DNA from: Phytopseudomonas punonensis
GTDB taxonomy: Bacteria > Pseudomonadota > Gammaproteobacteria > Pseudomonadales > Pseudomonadaceae
Direction: 5' to 3'
NCBI RefSeq assembly: GCF_900142655.1
Contig: NZ_FRBQ01000002.1
Location: 124,001-188,000 of the forward strand
DNA length: 64,000 nucleotides
Shown: positions 27,726 to 35,761 of the stretch, in pieces
Numbering within the stretch: the stretch's first letter is position 1
Layout of the letters: each line of letters begins with the position of its first letter
Made by a program: the position numbers and the translations under genes
The notes under the pieces: generated by a model
What the model was told of the DNA's origin: nothing
What the model saw: only the letters and a program-made list of their open reading frames with translations
The model's database searches: none

Positions 27726-29552
27726 ATGCCGCTCACAGAGAGCTCAATCGCAGTAAATTTGTATGCCGAATCAATCCAGAAAAAGTATGTTGTCATACCG
27801 CTAGCGTTTTTGTTCAGTGCCTCTGCCATGGCGCTGGACGCACCTAGCAAGGTTCAGGTGCCGACTCTGGCCTACGATGACAGCCAGATCATCCTGGTAT
27901 GGGAAAAACCGGAGAACACCGCTGGTATCGTCGATTATCACGTCTACATGGATGGCAAGAAACTGGGCGGCGCCAACGCCAACAATGACCAGCATTCGCC
28001 AGCCAAACCGTACATCGATCAGTTCTACAAGGCCGATACGGAAAACTTCCATCACCGCATTTCCATCCACAACTTCACCGTCGATGGCCTGAAGCCCGAG
28101 ACCGAATACCGCTTTACCGTGCGCTCGGTGGATGCAGAAGGTCGCGAGTCAGGCGACAGCCCAGTGCTGGTGCAGCGCACCACCGCTACTCCCGAGGTGT
28201 TCAACGTCGAGGAGAGGGGCGCCAAAGGTGACGGCAAGACGCTCAACACCGCCGCTATCCAGAAGACCATCGATGCCTGCTCGCTGAACTGCAAGGTGTT
28301 GATTCCGGCGGGCGTATTCAAGACCGGCGCACTGTACCTGAAAAGCAACATGACCCTGGAGATCGCCGAGGGCGCGACGTTGCTCGGTTCGGAGCGCAGC
28401 GAAGATTACCCGCTGCAGGGCTATATCCAATACCCGTATTCGACCATGGTGCGCCCGGCGTCGTTGATCAACGCGCTGCCGCGCGATCCGCGCCGGCATC
28501 AGGCGTTCGAGAACATCCGCATCGTCGGCAAGGGCACCATCGACGGCAACGGCTGGAAGCGCAACGACGACAGCCAGGACGAGCTTGGCAACCCGCTGCC
28601 GTTCTATCGCGCCAGTGATAACACCCGCTACATGGAAGACGGCATTCTCGCCAAGGATCAGGTCGAGAAGGCGGTGGCGCGCGGCATCATCGTCAAGGAC
28701 GCCTACGGGCAGATGCGCTCGTCACTGATGACCCTGCGCAACGTCAAGAACGTGTTCTACGGCGGCTTCACCGTGCTCAACCCGGCCTACCACGGGATCA
28801 TGAACCTGGAGACCGAGAACCTGGTGATGGCGGGTACCGTGCACATGACCTACGACGCCAACAATGGCGACGGCATCGAGTTCGCCAACAGCAAGGGCGC
28901 CATGGTCTTCAACAACTTCTTCGACACCGGCGACGACTGCGTCAACTTCGCATCCGGCACTGGCGCCGATGCCACCAAGCAGCCGCCCCAGGAAGATGCC
29001 TGGATCTTCAACAACTACTTCCGTCGTGGCCACGGCATGGTGGTCGCCGGTAGCCATACTGGCGGCTGGATCCAGAACATCCTCGCCGAGGACAACGTGT
29101 CCGATGGCACCGACACAGGCCTGCGCATGAAGAGCACCAACTTCATGGGCGGCGGCGCGCGCAACGTCACCTTCCGCGATTCGGCGATCCGTAATACGGT
29201 CAAGCAGGGCGTGATCATGACCCTCGACTACCACGACCCGAACGCCATCCTCGACTACAAGCGCTCGACCGTGCCAGGGCAGTTCCGTGACATCCGCGTG
29301 GCCAACGTGACGGTGGAAGATGCCGCCGGTGCGGCGATTCAGGTCAAGGGCGACAGCGCTCACGACGCCTTCCACGAGAACGTCGCCTTCGAGCAGGTGC
29401 GCTTCAAGGGCAAGGCAGGGGCGCAGATCGATGGCCTGCGGGACTCAAGCTTCACCGATGTCAGCTTCGTCGGTACTGAAGGCTATCCCTGGAACATCAA
29501 AGGCAGCGAAGCGCTCAGCTTCGACCGCGTCGAGCCGCAGCCTAAACAATGA
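27726..29552 (+). CDS. secreted GH28 polygalacturonase with N-terminal FN3 domain
   Basis: This 608-aa pectin-degrading enzyme is similar in layout to exo-polygalacturonosidase PehX. It has a signal peptide with an extended n-region (hydrophobic VVIPLAFLFSASAMA, cleavage near residue 36) and an FN3 domain (about 40-160, ILVWEKPENTAGIVDYHVY to FTVDGLKPETEYRFTVRSVD). A right-handed beta-helix GH28 domain follows. The catalytic aspartates are Asp382 (NNGDGIEF), Asp403 and Asp404 (GDDC); His436 (GHG) and Arg467/Lys469 (RMK) complete the GH28 set. I chose the ATG at 27726 because AAGGA sits 8 nt upstream. A longer ORF to 27546 reads through the AT-rich leader. No other pectin genes are nearby. Confidence 0.9.
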   Translation: MPLTESSIAVNLYAESIQKKYVVIPLAFLFSASAMALDAPSKVQVPTLAYDDSQIILVWEKPENTAGIVDYHVYMDGKKLGGANANNDQHSPAKPYIDQFYKADTENFHHRISIHNFTVDGLKPETEYRFTVRSVDAEGRESGDSPVLVQRTTATPEVFNVEERGAKGDGKTLNTAAIQKTIDACSLNCKVLIPAGVFKTGALYLKSNMTLEIAEGATLLGSERSEDYPLQGYIQYPYSTMVRPASLINALPRDPRRHQAFENIRIVGKGTIDGNGWKRNDDSQDELGNPLPFYRASDNTRYMEDGILAKDQVEKAVARGIIVKDAYGQMRSSLMTLRNVKNVFYGGFTVLNPAYHGIMNLETENLVMAGTVHMTYDANNGDGIEFANSKGAMVFNNFFDTGDDCVNFASGTGADATKQPPQEDAWIFNNYFRRGHGMVVAGSHTGGWIQNILAEDNVSDGTDTGLRMKSTNFMGGGARNVTFRDSAIRNTVKQGVIMTLDYHDPNAILDYKRSTVPGQFRDIRVANVTVEDAAGAAIQVKGDSAHDAFHENVAFEQVRFKGKAGAQIDGLRDSSFTDVSFVGTEGYPWNIKGSEALSFDRVEPQPKQ

Positions 29553-29571
29553 GTGCCAGGCGCGGGGCGGC

Positions 29572-29913
29572 TCAGTCGTCCCGCGTCAGCACTTCCAGCA
29601 GCTCGATTTCGAAAGTCAGGTTCGAGTTGGGCGTGATATGCGCGCCCATCGAACGCTCGCCATAGGCCAGGTGAGCGGGCACGAACAGGCGCCGCTTGCC
29701 GCCGACCTGCATCCCGATAAGGCCTTGATCCCAGCCCTTGATCACGCGCCCGGTGCCAATCACGCACTGGAATGGCTTGCCGCGCGCATAGGACGAGTCG
29801 AACTCGGTGCCATCTTCCAGCCAGCCACGATATTGCGTGGTGATCAGTGCGCCTTTGACTGCTGCCTTGCCGTCGCCCTGGTGGATATCTTCGATACGTA
29901 GTTCGTCGCTCAT
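29572..29913 (-). CDS. FKBP-type peptidyl-prolyl cis-trans isomerase
   Basis: This 113-aa single-domain FKBP without signal peptide is probably cytoplasmic. The family core is visible: KGALITTQYRGWLEDGTEFDSSYARGKPF, IGTGRVIKGWDQGLIGMQVGG, and RRLFVPAHLAYGERSMGAHITPNS ending in TFEIELLEV. Proline isomerase residues (YxG, F-D, GWDQG, AYG) are intact. ATGs at 29913 (MSDEL) and 29919 are possible; the spacing from GGA favours 29913. It is convergent with the polygalacturonase. Confidence 0.92.
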   Translation of the reverse strand: MSDELRIEDIHQGDGKAAVKGALITTQYRGWLEDGTEFDSSYARGKPFQCVIGTGRVIKGWDQGLIGMQVGGKRRLFVPAHLAYGERSMGAHITPNSNLTFEIELLEVLTRDD

Positions 29914-30008
29914 TGCCATGTTTCCGAGAGTGCAGAGGGGCGCGTTTTTCGCAGGAAATGCGGGGCTTGGCAACAGCGGCGAAACGAGGCATTCATTGCT
30001 CACACCTT

Positions 30009-30033
30009 TGTGGGAGCGGGCCATGCCCGCGAA
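30009..30033. repeat. REP-like palindrome (GTGGGAGCGGGC family)
   Basis: GCGGGC (30016-30021) and GCCCGC (30025-30030) form a 6-bp stem with loop CAT inside TGTGGGAGCGGGCCATGC. This is a typical Pseudomonas REP-type unit. Related units lie at 30173-30238, 35581-35636 and, degenerate, near 43883-43905. Confidence 0.75.
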
Positions 30034-30108
30034 AAAGTCACGGGCATGAACCAGGCGTCCACGGCCTTTCCCACAGGTAGCTCGTCGCTTTACTGCTGCG
30101 GCAGCCTT

Positions 30109-30157
30109 GTAGGATGGGTGAAACCCATCGGTTATTGATGGGTTGCACCCATCCTAC
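30109..30157. repeat. large intergenic inverted repeat (TAGGATGGGTG family)
   Basis: TAGGATGGGTGAAACCCATC (30110-30129) is followed by a 7-nt spacer, then GATGGGTTGCACCCATCCTA (30137-30156), giving a near-perfect 20-bp stem. The left arm occurs again, identical, at 30258-30277. Confidence 0.85.
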
Positions 30158-30172
30158 GCCCTGCGAGCCCTT

Positions 30173-30238
30173 TTGGGAGCGGGCGGGGACGCCTAGTCGA
30201 TGCTCGCGATTTCTCGCGCGCATGGCGCGCTCCCACAA
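30173..30238. repeat. REP-like paired palindrome
   Basis: The outer arms GGGAGCG (30175-30181) and CGCTCCC (30228-30234) enclose an inner CGCGA/TCGCG hairpin (30205-30218). The inner core matches the 35.6 kb element. Confidence 0.7.
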
Positions 30239-30257
30239 GGCGGGCATCTCAGCCATA

Positions 30258-30300
30258 TAGGATGGGTGAAACCCATCAATGGCTCGATGGGCTTCACCTA
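30258..30300. repeat. second copy of the TAGGATGGGTG element, decayed right arm
   Basis: The left arm is identical over 20 bp to 30110-30129. The right arm GATGGGCTTCACC (30286-30298) has a substitution and is cut short compared with the first copy. Confidence 0.75.
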
Positions 30301-30330
30301 CGCGGCCCGACCCACCCTACAACTACATCT

Positions 30331-30371
30331 TTAGCCGCGAGCTTTCGCGTTGATAAAAAGCTCGGGGCTAA
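30331..30371. repeat. inverted repeat just downstream of the hybrid kinase gene
   Basis: TTAGCCGCGAGCTTT (30331-30345) pairs with AAAGCTCGGGGCTAA (30357-30371), 15 bp with one mismatch. GCTAAAGCCCCTCCCAC follows, a motif common in Pseudomonas spacers. It may help end the kinase transcript, whose stop is at 30410. Confidence 0.7.
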
Positions 30372-30409
30372 AGCCCCTCCCACGAGGTCGCTGGATGTTT
30401 GCTTTTGCC

Positions 30410-33400
30410 TTATTGCCGCGGCAAATGCCGGCTGATCAACGCCCGCAGCGCCGCCGGTTTCACCGGTTTGGGCAGAAAATCCAGGCCGGCCGCATGCACC
30501 TGGGCGATCAGTTCGGGGCGGCCGTCGGCGCTGATCACCACACCGGGTACCGGCTCGCCCAGGCGGGTGCGCAGCCAGGCCATCAGCTCGGTGCCGGTAT
30601 CGCCTTCGTCCAGGTGATAGTCGACCAGCGCCAGGTGTGGACGCACGTCCTCGTCGAGCAGTTGCTCGCACTCGGCACGGGTGCGCGCCGACCACACCTG
30701 GCAGCCCCAGCGCGACAGCAGGCTGTGCATGCCGGTGAGGATGCTTTCCTCGTTGTCGATGCACAGCACCTGAGTGCCAGTCAGCAGTTGACCGTTGCCC
30801 TCGGGGCGCGCCCGTTGGACTGCCGGTGCCTGGCTGCGGGCGATGGGCACGGTAACGCTGAACACGCTGCCTTTGCCTGGCCAGGAGCGCACTTCCAGGC
30901 TGTGATCGAGCACCCGGCACAGCCCGTCGGCGATGGCCAGGCCCAGGCCCAGGCCTTTTTCGGCGCGGGTCTGGTGGCTGTCCAGGCGCTTGAATTCTTC
31001 GAAGATGGTCTGGCGTTTGTCTTCGGGAATGCCTGGGCCACGATCCCAGACTTCCAGGCGCAGGTGCCCGCCCTGGCGGCGCACGCCAAGCAGCACCCGA
31101 CCCTTGGCATAACGGAAGGCGTTGGTGAGGAAGTTCTGCAGCACGCGGCGTAGCAGCTTGATGTCGCTGTCTACACGCAGCTTGCTACCTCGCATATGAA
31201 AATCCACGCCATGCTCGGCAGCCAGGACTTTGAATTCGGCGCCCAGGGTGTCGAACAGGCTGTTCAGCGCGAAGGCGTTACGGTCTGGGGTGATACGGCC
31301 GTTTTCCAAGCGCGAGATATCCAGCAAATCGCTGATCAGGTCCTCGGCCGAGCGCAGCGAGCTGTCGAGGTGGCGCACCAGTTCTTGGGCTTCTCGCGGC
31401 AGGGCTTCTTCCTGGTGGGAGAGGGCGGCGGAGAACAGCCGGGCGGCGTTGAGCGGTTGCATCAGGTCATGGCTGACAGCCGCGAGAAAACGGGTTTTCG
31501 AGGCGTTGGCCGCTTCGGCCACGCCAGTGGCGGCGGTCAGTGCCTTGTTCAGTTGCGACAGCTCATGGGTACGTTCGGCGACGCGCTGCTCGAGGCCTTC
31601 GTTGGCGGCCTTGAGCGCACGTTCGGCTTCGCGGAATTCGGTGATGTCGGTAAAACTCATGACGAAGCCGCCGCCGGGCATGGGGTTGCCGATCAGCTCG
31701 ATGACCCGACCGTTGGGGAATACCCGTTCGTAACTGTGGGCGGTGCCCTGGCGCATCCAGTACAGGCGTTTGGCGACGCTTTCCTCGACGTCGGCGCTGC
31801 CAAGCATGCCGCGCTCGGCATTGAAGCGAATGATCTCGGCAATCGGCCGGCCGACGCAGATCAGTCCCTCGGGATACTCGAAGATTTCCAGATAACGCTG
31901 GTTCCAGGCAACCAGACGCAGGGACTGGTCGACCACGCTGATGCCCTGGCTGATGTTTTCGATTGCGCCCTGCAGCAGCGCGCGGTTGAACTGCAGCACT
32001 TCGCTGGCCTCGTCGACGATGCGCACCACGTCTTCGACCTGCATGTCGCGGCCTTCGATGGCCGCTTTGACCACCGCACGGGTCGATGAGGCGCCGAGCA
32101 CGCCCGCCAACAGGCGTTCGGTGTGGGCGATCCATTCGCTGCTTGCCGGTTGCGCGGAATTGAACGGCTTGCCCTGGCGTGCGGCGAAGAGGCTGAAACT
32201 GTCCTGCGCGCGTTCCTCACCGACGAAGCGGCCGGCCAGCATCAATAGATCGTTGACCTGTACGGCCAGGGCGCTGCGCCCACCCTGCTTGTGGCCGAAG
32301 TCGTGGTTGACGAAGCGCCCGGCCTGCCAGTGTTCGGAGACCCGGGTGCGCGAGAAGAACGACACCCAGGCGAACAGCGTCAGGTTGCCGGCCAGCGACA
32401 GCACCACTCCACGGGTCAGCGCGTCCACTTCGAAGCCTATTGGCGCGTACAGCAAAGTGCGCAGGCCTGGGAAAATGTCCAGCGGCCAGCCAAGGCCACG
32501 GGCCAGCACCGGCAGCACCAGGGTGTAGATCCACAGCGCCGCGCCGGTGATCAGCCCGGCAAACACGCCGCGGCGATTGGCCTGCTTCCAGACCAGCGCG
32601 CCGAACATCGCTGGTGCCAACTGGCCGATGGCGGCGAAGGAGATTTGCCCGATGGTCGCCAGGCTGGCGTTGGTGCCGAGCAGCCGGTAGCACACGTAGG
32701 CCAGCAGCAGGATCAGCACGATGCTCACCCGCCGCGCCGTGAGCATCCAGTGGCGGAACGCCTCGAACGGCCGCTCGGTGCTTTTGCGGTGCAGCAGCCA
32801 GGGCAGCAGCATGTCGTTGGAAATCATCGTCGACAGCGCCACGGAGGCGACGATCACCATGCCGGTGGCCGCCGAGGCGCCGCCGATAAATGCCAGCAGC
32901 GCCAAGGCTGGGTGCGCTTCGGCAAGCGGCAGGCTGATGACGAAGGAGTCCGGGCTCACCCCGGTTGGCAGTAGCATCTGCCCGGCCAGGGCGATGGGAA
33001 TCACGAACAGCGCCGCCAGCAGCAGGTACAGCGGGAACACCCAGCGCGCCAGGCGCAGGTCGCGCGGTTCGGTATTTTCCACCACGGTGACGTGGAACTG
33101 CCGCGGCAGGCAGACGATGGCGATCATTGCCATGCCGGTTTGCACCAGCATCGCCGGCCAGTTCACCGCCTCGGCCCAGTAAGTCTCCAGTTCGGTGCTG
33201 CGCTGCGCCTGGCTGAACAGGTCGCCGAAGCCGTTGTATAGGCCAAAGGTGACGAAAGCGCCGACGGCGATAAAGGCCAGCAGCTTGACCAGCGACTCGA
33301 AGGCGATAGCCAGCACCATGCCGCGGTGGTGTTCGGTAACGTCCAAGTTGCGGGTGCCGAACACGATGGTGAACAGCGCCAGAATCACCGATACGATCAG

Positions 33401-33886
33401 CGCGGTGTCCTGGGCGCGGGTGCCGTCTGGGTCGGTTTCCGAACCGATCAGCAGGTTCACGCCTAGCACAATGCCTTTGAGCTGCAGGGCGATGTAGGGC
33501 AGCACGCCGACCAGGCAGATCAGTGCCACGACGATGGCCAGGGACTGCGACTTGCCGTAGCGCGCGGCGATGAAGTCGGCAATCGAGGTGATGTTTTCCT
33601 GCTTGCTGATCAGAACCATCTTCTCGATCACCCAAGGGGCGAAGAGCAGGAGCAGCATCGGCCCCAGGTAGATTGGCAGAAATGACCACAACTGCTCGGC
33701 GGCCTGGCCGACGGCGCCGAAGAACGTCCAACTGGTGCAGTACACCGCTAGCGAGAGGCTGTAGACCCAGGCGCGGATCTTAGGCGGCAGCGGTTTGCGG
33801 CGGCGGTCGCCGTAGAAGGCGATGGCGAACAGCACGGCCATGTAGAGCAGGGCGACTGCAGCAATAAGCCAACTGGACAGCGACAT
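30410..33886 (-). CDS. hybrid sensor kinase: SLC5/SSS symporter-PAS-HisKA-HATPase-receiver
   Basis: This 1158-aa membrane sensor has an N-terminal sodium:solute symporter-like domain with about 13 TM segments (about 1-500). A linker and PAS domain follow (about 635-750, GISVVDQSLRLVAWNQRYLEIF). The HisKA domain has the phospho-acceptor His806 (AVSHDLMQP). The HATPase domain has N box NFLTNAF, G1 DRGPGIP and G2 GLGLGLAIADG. The C-terminal receiver has Asp1089 (LALVDYH) and Lys in PKPVKP. It resembles CbrA-like SSS kinases but carries its own receiver. The ATG at 33886 follows GTGGAGT. No response regulator gene is adjacent. The signal is unknown, perhaps a transported solute. Confidence 0.92.
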   Translation of the reverse strand: MSLSSWLIAAVALLYMAVLFAIAFYGDRRRKPLPPKIRAWVYSLSLAVYCTSWTFFGAVGQAAEQLWSFLPIYLGPMLLLLFAPWVIEKMVLISKQENITSIADFIAARYGKSQSLAIVVALICLVGVLPYIALQLKGIVLGVNLLIGSETDPDGTRAQDTALIVSVILALFTIVFGTRNLDVTEHHRGMVLAIAFESLVKLLAFIAVGAFVTFGLYNGFGDLFSQAQRSTELETYWAEAVNWPAMLVQTGMAMIAIVCLPRQFHVTVVENTEPRDLRLARWVFPLYLLLAALFVIPIALAGQMLLPTGVSPDSFVISLPLAEAHPALALLAFIGGASAATGMVIVASVALSTMISNDMLLPWLLHRKSTERPFEAFRHWMLTARRVSIVLILLLAYVCYRLLGTNASLATIGQISFAAIGQLAPAMFGALVWKQANRRGVFAGLITGAALWIYTLVLPVLARGLGWPLDIFPGLRTLLYAPIGFEVDALTRGVVLSLAGNLTLFAWVSFFSRTRVSEHWQAGRFVNHDFGHKQGGRSALAVQVNDLLMLAGRFVGEERAQDSFSLFAARQGKPFNSAQPASSEWIAHTERLLAGVLGASSTRAVVKAAIEGRDMQVEDVVRIVDEASEVLQFNRALLQGAIENISQGISVVDQSLRLVAWNQRYLEIFEYPEGLICVGRPIAEIIRFNAERGMLGSADVEESVAKRLYWMRQGTAHSYERVFPNGRVIELIGNPMPGGGFVMSFTDITEFREAERALKAANEGLEQRVAERTHELSQLNKALTAATGVAEAANASKTRFLAAVSHDLMQPLNAARLFSAALSHQEEALPREAQELVRHLDSSLRSAEDLISDLLDISRLENGRITPDRNAFALNSLFDTLGAEFKVLAAEHGVDFHMRGSKLRVDSDIKLLRRVLQNFLTNAFRYAKGRVLLGVRRQGGHLRLEVWDRGPGIPEDKRQTIFEEFKRLDSHQTRAEKGLGLGLAIADGLCRVLDHSLEVRSWPGKGSVFSVTVPIARSQAPAVQRARPEGNGQLLTGTQVLCIDNEESILTGMHSLLSRWGCQVWSARTRAECEQLLDEDVRPHLALVDYHLDEGDTGTELMAWLRTRLGEPVPGVVISADGRPELIAQVHAAGLDFLPKPVKPAALRALISRHLPRQ

Positions 33887-34114
33887 GCAGACTCCACGAA
33901 AACATGAGGGCAATAAGGCGAGCGTATGGGATAGCGGACTTGCGCTCACCTGCGTAGTGTCGCAGCAAAGCGGCGTAGCGTCAGGCGCTACCAAGGTCGC
34001 AGGGGCGTGGCTTGGCCTTTGCGGCACTCTGTGCTCAACGGTTTTTTGGCAGACAGGCCGGTTGTTCGATGAGAAACTGAGCGGCCTGGCTGCGTTGTAG
34101 ATGGAGAAGAAACG
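33887..34114. other. divergent promoter region, kinase / GNAT
   Basis: These 228 bp between the divergent kinase and acetyltransferase genes should hold both promoters. I see no clear operator or repeat. GATGGAGAAGAAACG precedes the GNAT start. Confidence 0.5.
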
Positions 34115-34684
34115 ATGTTCAAGCCGCAATTGATCACCCTGCAACGCGGTGCCTTGCGCATCGAGCCGTTGCTCGATGGGGATATTCCGGCGCTGGTCAC
34201 CCTGGCCGAAGCCAACCGTGAGGAGCTGCTCTACATGAGCGGCACGCAACGTCTGGACTGGTATCGCCTGGCGCTGCAGGAGCAGCGCGACGAGCGTGCC
34301 TTGCCGTTCGTGATTCGCTTGGGTGATCAGGTAGTAGGCACCACCCGTTTTGCCGATTTCATGCCGACCCTGCCTGCCGTGGAAATCGGCTGGACCTGGC
34401 TGGACGCGGCCCAACACGGCACGGGTCTCAACAGCATGATCAAGTACCTGATGCTGCGCCATGCTTTCGAGAACTGGCAGATGGTGCGTGTGCAACTGAA
34501 AACTGCGGCCAGCAATCTGCGTTCGCAGCGCGCTATCGAGAAGCTCGGCGCCATCCGCGAAGGGCTGCTGCGCAACCATCGCCGCCTGGCCGACGGCCGC
34601 CTCGACGACACGGTGCTGTACAGCATCACCGACCAGGAGTGGCCGGTGGTCAAGGCTGGGCTGGAGTCGCGCTTCGGCGTGTGA
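34115..34684 (+). CDS. GNAT-family N-acetyltransferase (RimJ/RimL-like)
   Basis: This 189-aa cytoplasmic acetyltransferase has a RimJ/RimL-type core (PALVTLAEANREELLYMSG, then PFVIRLGDQVVGTTRF and VEIGWTWLDAAQHGTGLN). The acetyl-CoA end helix region is LKTAASNLRSQRAIEKLGAIREG with FENW before it. The substrate is unknown; family members modify N-terminal residues or small amines. A good ribosome binding site (GGAGAAG) precedes the start. It lies 3 bp before the AraC gene, so they are probably co-transcribed. Confidence 0.9.
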   Translation: MFKPQLITLQRGALRIEPLLDGDIPALVTLAEANREELLYMSGTQRLDWYRLALQEQRDERALPFVIRLGDQVVGTTRFADFMPTLPAVEIGWTWLDAAQHGTGLNSMIKYLMLRHAFENWQMVRVQLKTAASNLRSQRAIEKLGAIREGLLRNHRRLADGRLDDTVLYSITDQEWPVVKAGLESRFGV

Positions 34685-34687
34685 ACC

Positions 34688-35530
34688 ATGCCCTCCGGCG
34701 AGCGCATCCGCTTCTGGGAAAGCCCCGCGCTGGCCGGCGTGGAGCTGCTGCAGGCGCGCTATATCAAACAGCGCTTTACCCCGCATGTGCATGAAGGCTT
34801 CGTGTTCACCGTGATCGAGGGCGGTGCCCAACGCTTTCGCCATCGCGGCGCCGACCACCTGGCGCCGGTCGGCAGCATGGTTCTGATCAACCCCGATGAA
34901 GTGCATACCGGTTCGGCCGCTCACGAGCAGGGCTGGTTCTATCGGGCTTTTTATCCGGCGCCGGTGCAGGTCAGCGGCGTGCTCGACGAACTCGGGTTGG
35001 CACAGCGCGGCTTGCCGTCTTTCGCGGCCAGCGTGCTGCAGGATGTGCAACTGCACCAGGCGTTCGGCCAACTGCATCGTCTGCTCGACAGTGATGCCAG
35101 CGTGTTGCAACAGCAGACCGCCTGGCGCGAGACGCTGCTGATGCTGTTTCAGCGCCACGCGGGCGTCAGCCTGGCGCCGGTGCCCGGCCAGGAGCCGCGT
35201 GCCGTCACCCAAGCTAAAGAGTTGCTGGCTTCGCGCCTCGGTGAGCCGCCGTCGCTGGAAGAGTTGGCGGCTGCAGTGAACCTCTCGCCGTTTCATTTCG
35301 CTCGGGTATTTCGCCGCGCCACTGGTCTGCCACCCCATGCCTGGCTACAACAGCGCCGCCTGGAACAGGCGCGGGCGCTGCTGCGTGATGGCTGCGCGCC
35401 GTTAAACGTTGCCCTGCAACTGGGCTTCGCCGACCAGAGCCACCTGACGCGGCAGTTCAAGCAGGCTTACGGCGTGGCCCCGGGCGAGTACCGCAATGCG
35501 TGCCATCGCAGCCCAGTAGCCTTTGGCTGA
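34688..35530 (+). CDS. AraC-family transcriptional regulator
   Basis: This 280-aa regulator has an N-terminal cupin sensor (RFTPHVHEGFVFTVIEGGAQ, INPDEVHTGSAA) and a C-terminal AraC domain with two HTH motifs (PSLEELAAAVNLSPFHFARV; NVALQLGFADQSHLTRQFK). This AraC type is often found beside azlCD or LysE-type exporters; here azlC begins 232 bp downstream, so control of export is a fair inference. It follows GNAT by 3 bp. Confidence 0.92.
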   Translation: MPSGERIRFWESPALAGVELLQARYIKQRFTPHVHEGFVFTVIEGGAQRFRHRGADHLAPVGSMVLINPDEVHTGSAAHEQGWFYRAFYPAPVQVSGVLDELGLAQRGLPSFAASVLQDVQLHQAFGQLHRLLDSDASVLQQQTAWRETLLMLFQRHAGVSLAPVPGQEPRAVTQAKELLASRLGEPPSLEELAAAVNLSPFHFARVFRRATGLPPHAWLQQRRLEQARALLRDGCAPLNVALQLGFADQSHLTRQFKQAYGVAPGEYRNACHRSPVAFG

Positions 35531-35576
35531 GCGAAGCGATACCCAGGGCTGAGTAACGGCAACAAGAGACCTGCGT

Positions 35577-35638
35577 ACTACCTGTGGAAGCGGGCCATAC
35601 CCGCGAAAAGTCGCGAGCGCGGCCCGCTCCCACAGGTA
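35577..35638. repeat. REP-like composite palindrome
   Basis: CCTGTGGAAGCGGGCC (35581-35596) pairs with GGCCCGCTCCCACAGG (35621-35636), 16 bp with one mismatch, around an inner CGCGA/TCGCG hairpin. It belongs to the same family as 30009-30033 and 30173-30238. Confidence 0.82.
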
Positions 35639-35761
35639 CAGCACAGAATCCCGAGTATCGCGTGAGCTGCGCAAGATTGTTCAAGACAGCAGGGGCAGGG
35701 CGGGCTAGCCTCACTCGCTCCTGATCGCCCACAGGCGATCTTTCAGCCAAGCGATAAGCCG

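Noticed and set aside
30009..30371. CRISPR array
   Set aside because: Repeats differ in sequence and spacing, are internally palindromic, and no cas genes are present.
33887..35338. Upstream in-frame extension of the hybrid kinase ORF to 35338 (1642 aa)
   Set aside because: The extra part lies antisense to the GNAT and AraC genes, is not protein-like, and the true ATG at 33886 has a ribosome binding site and begins the SSS domain.
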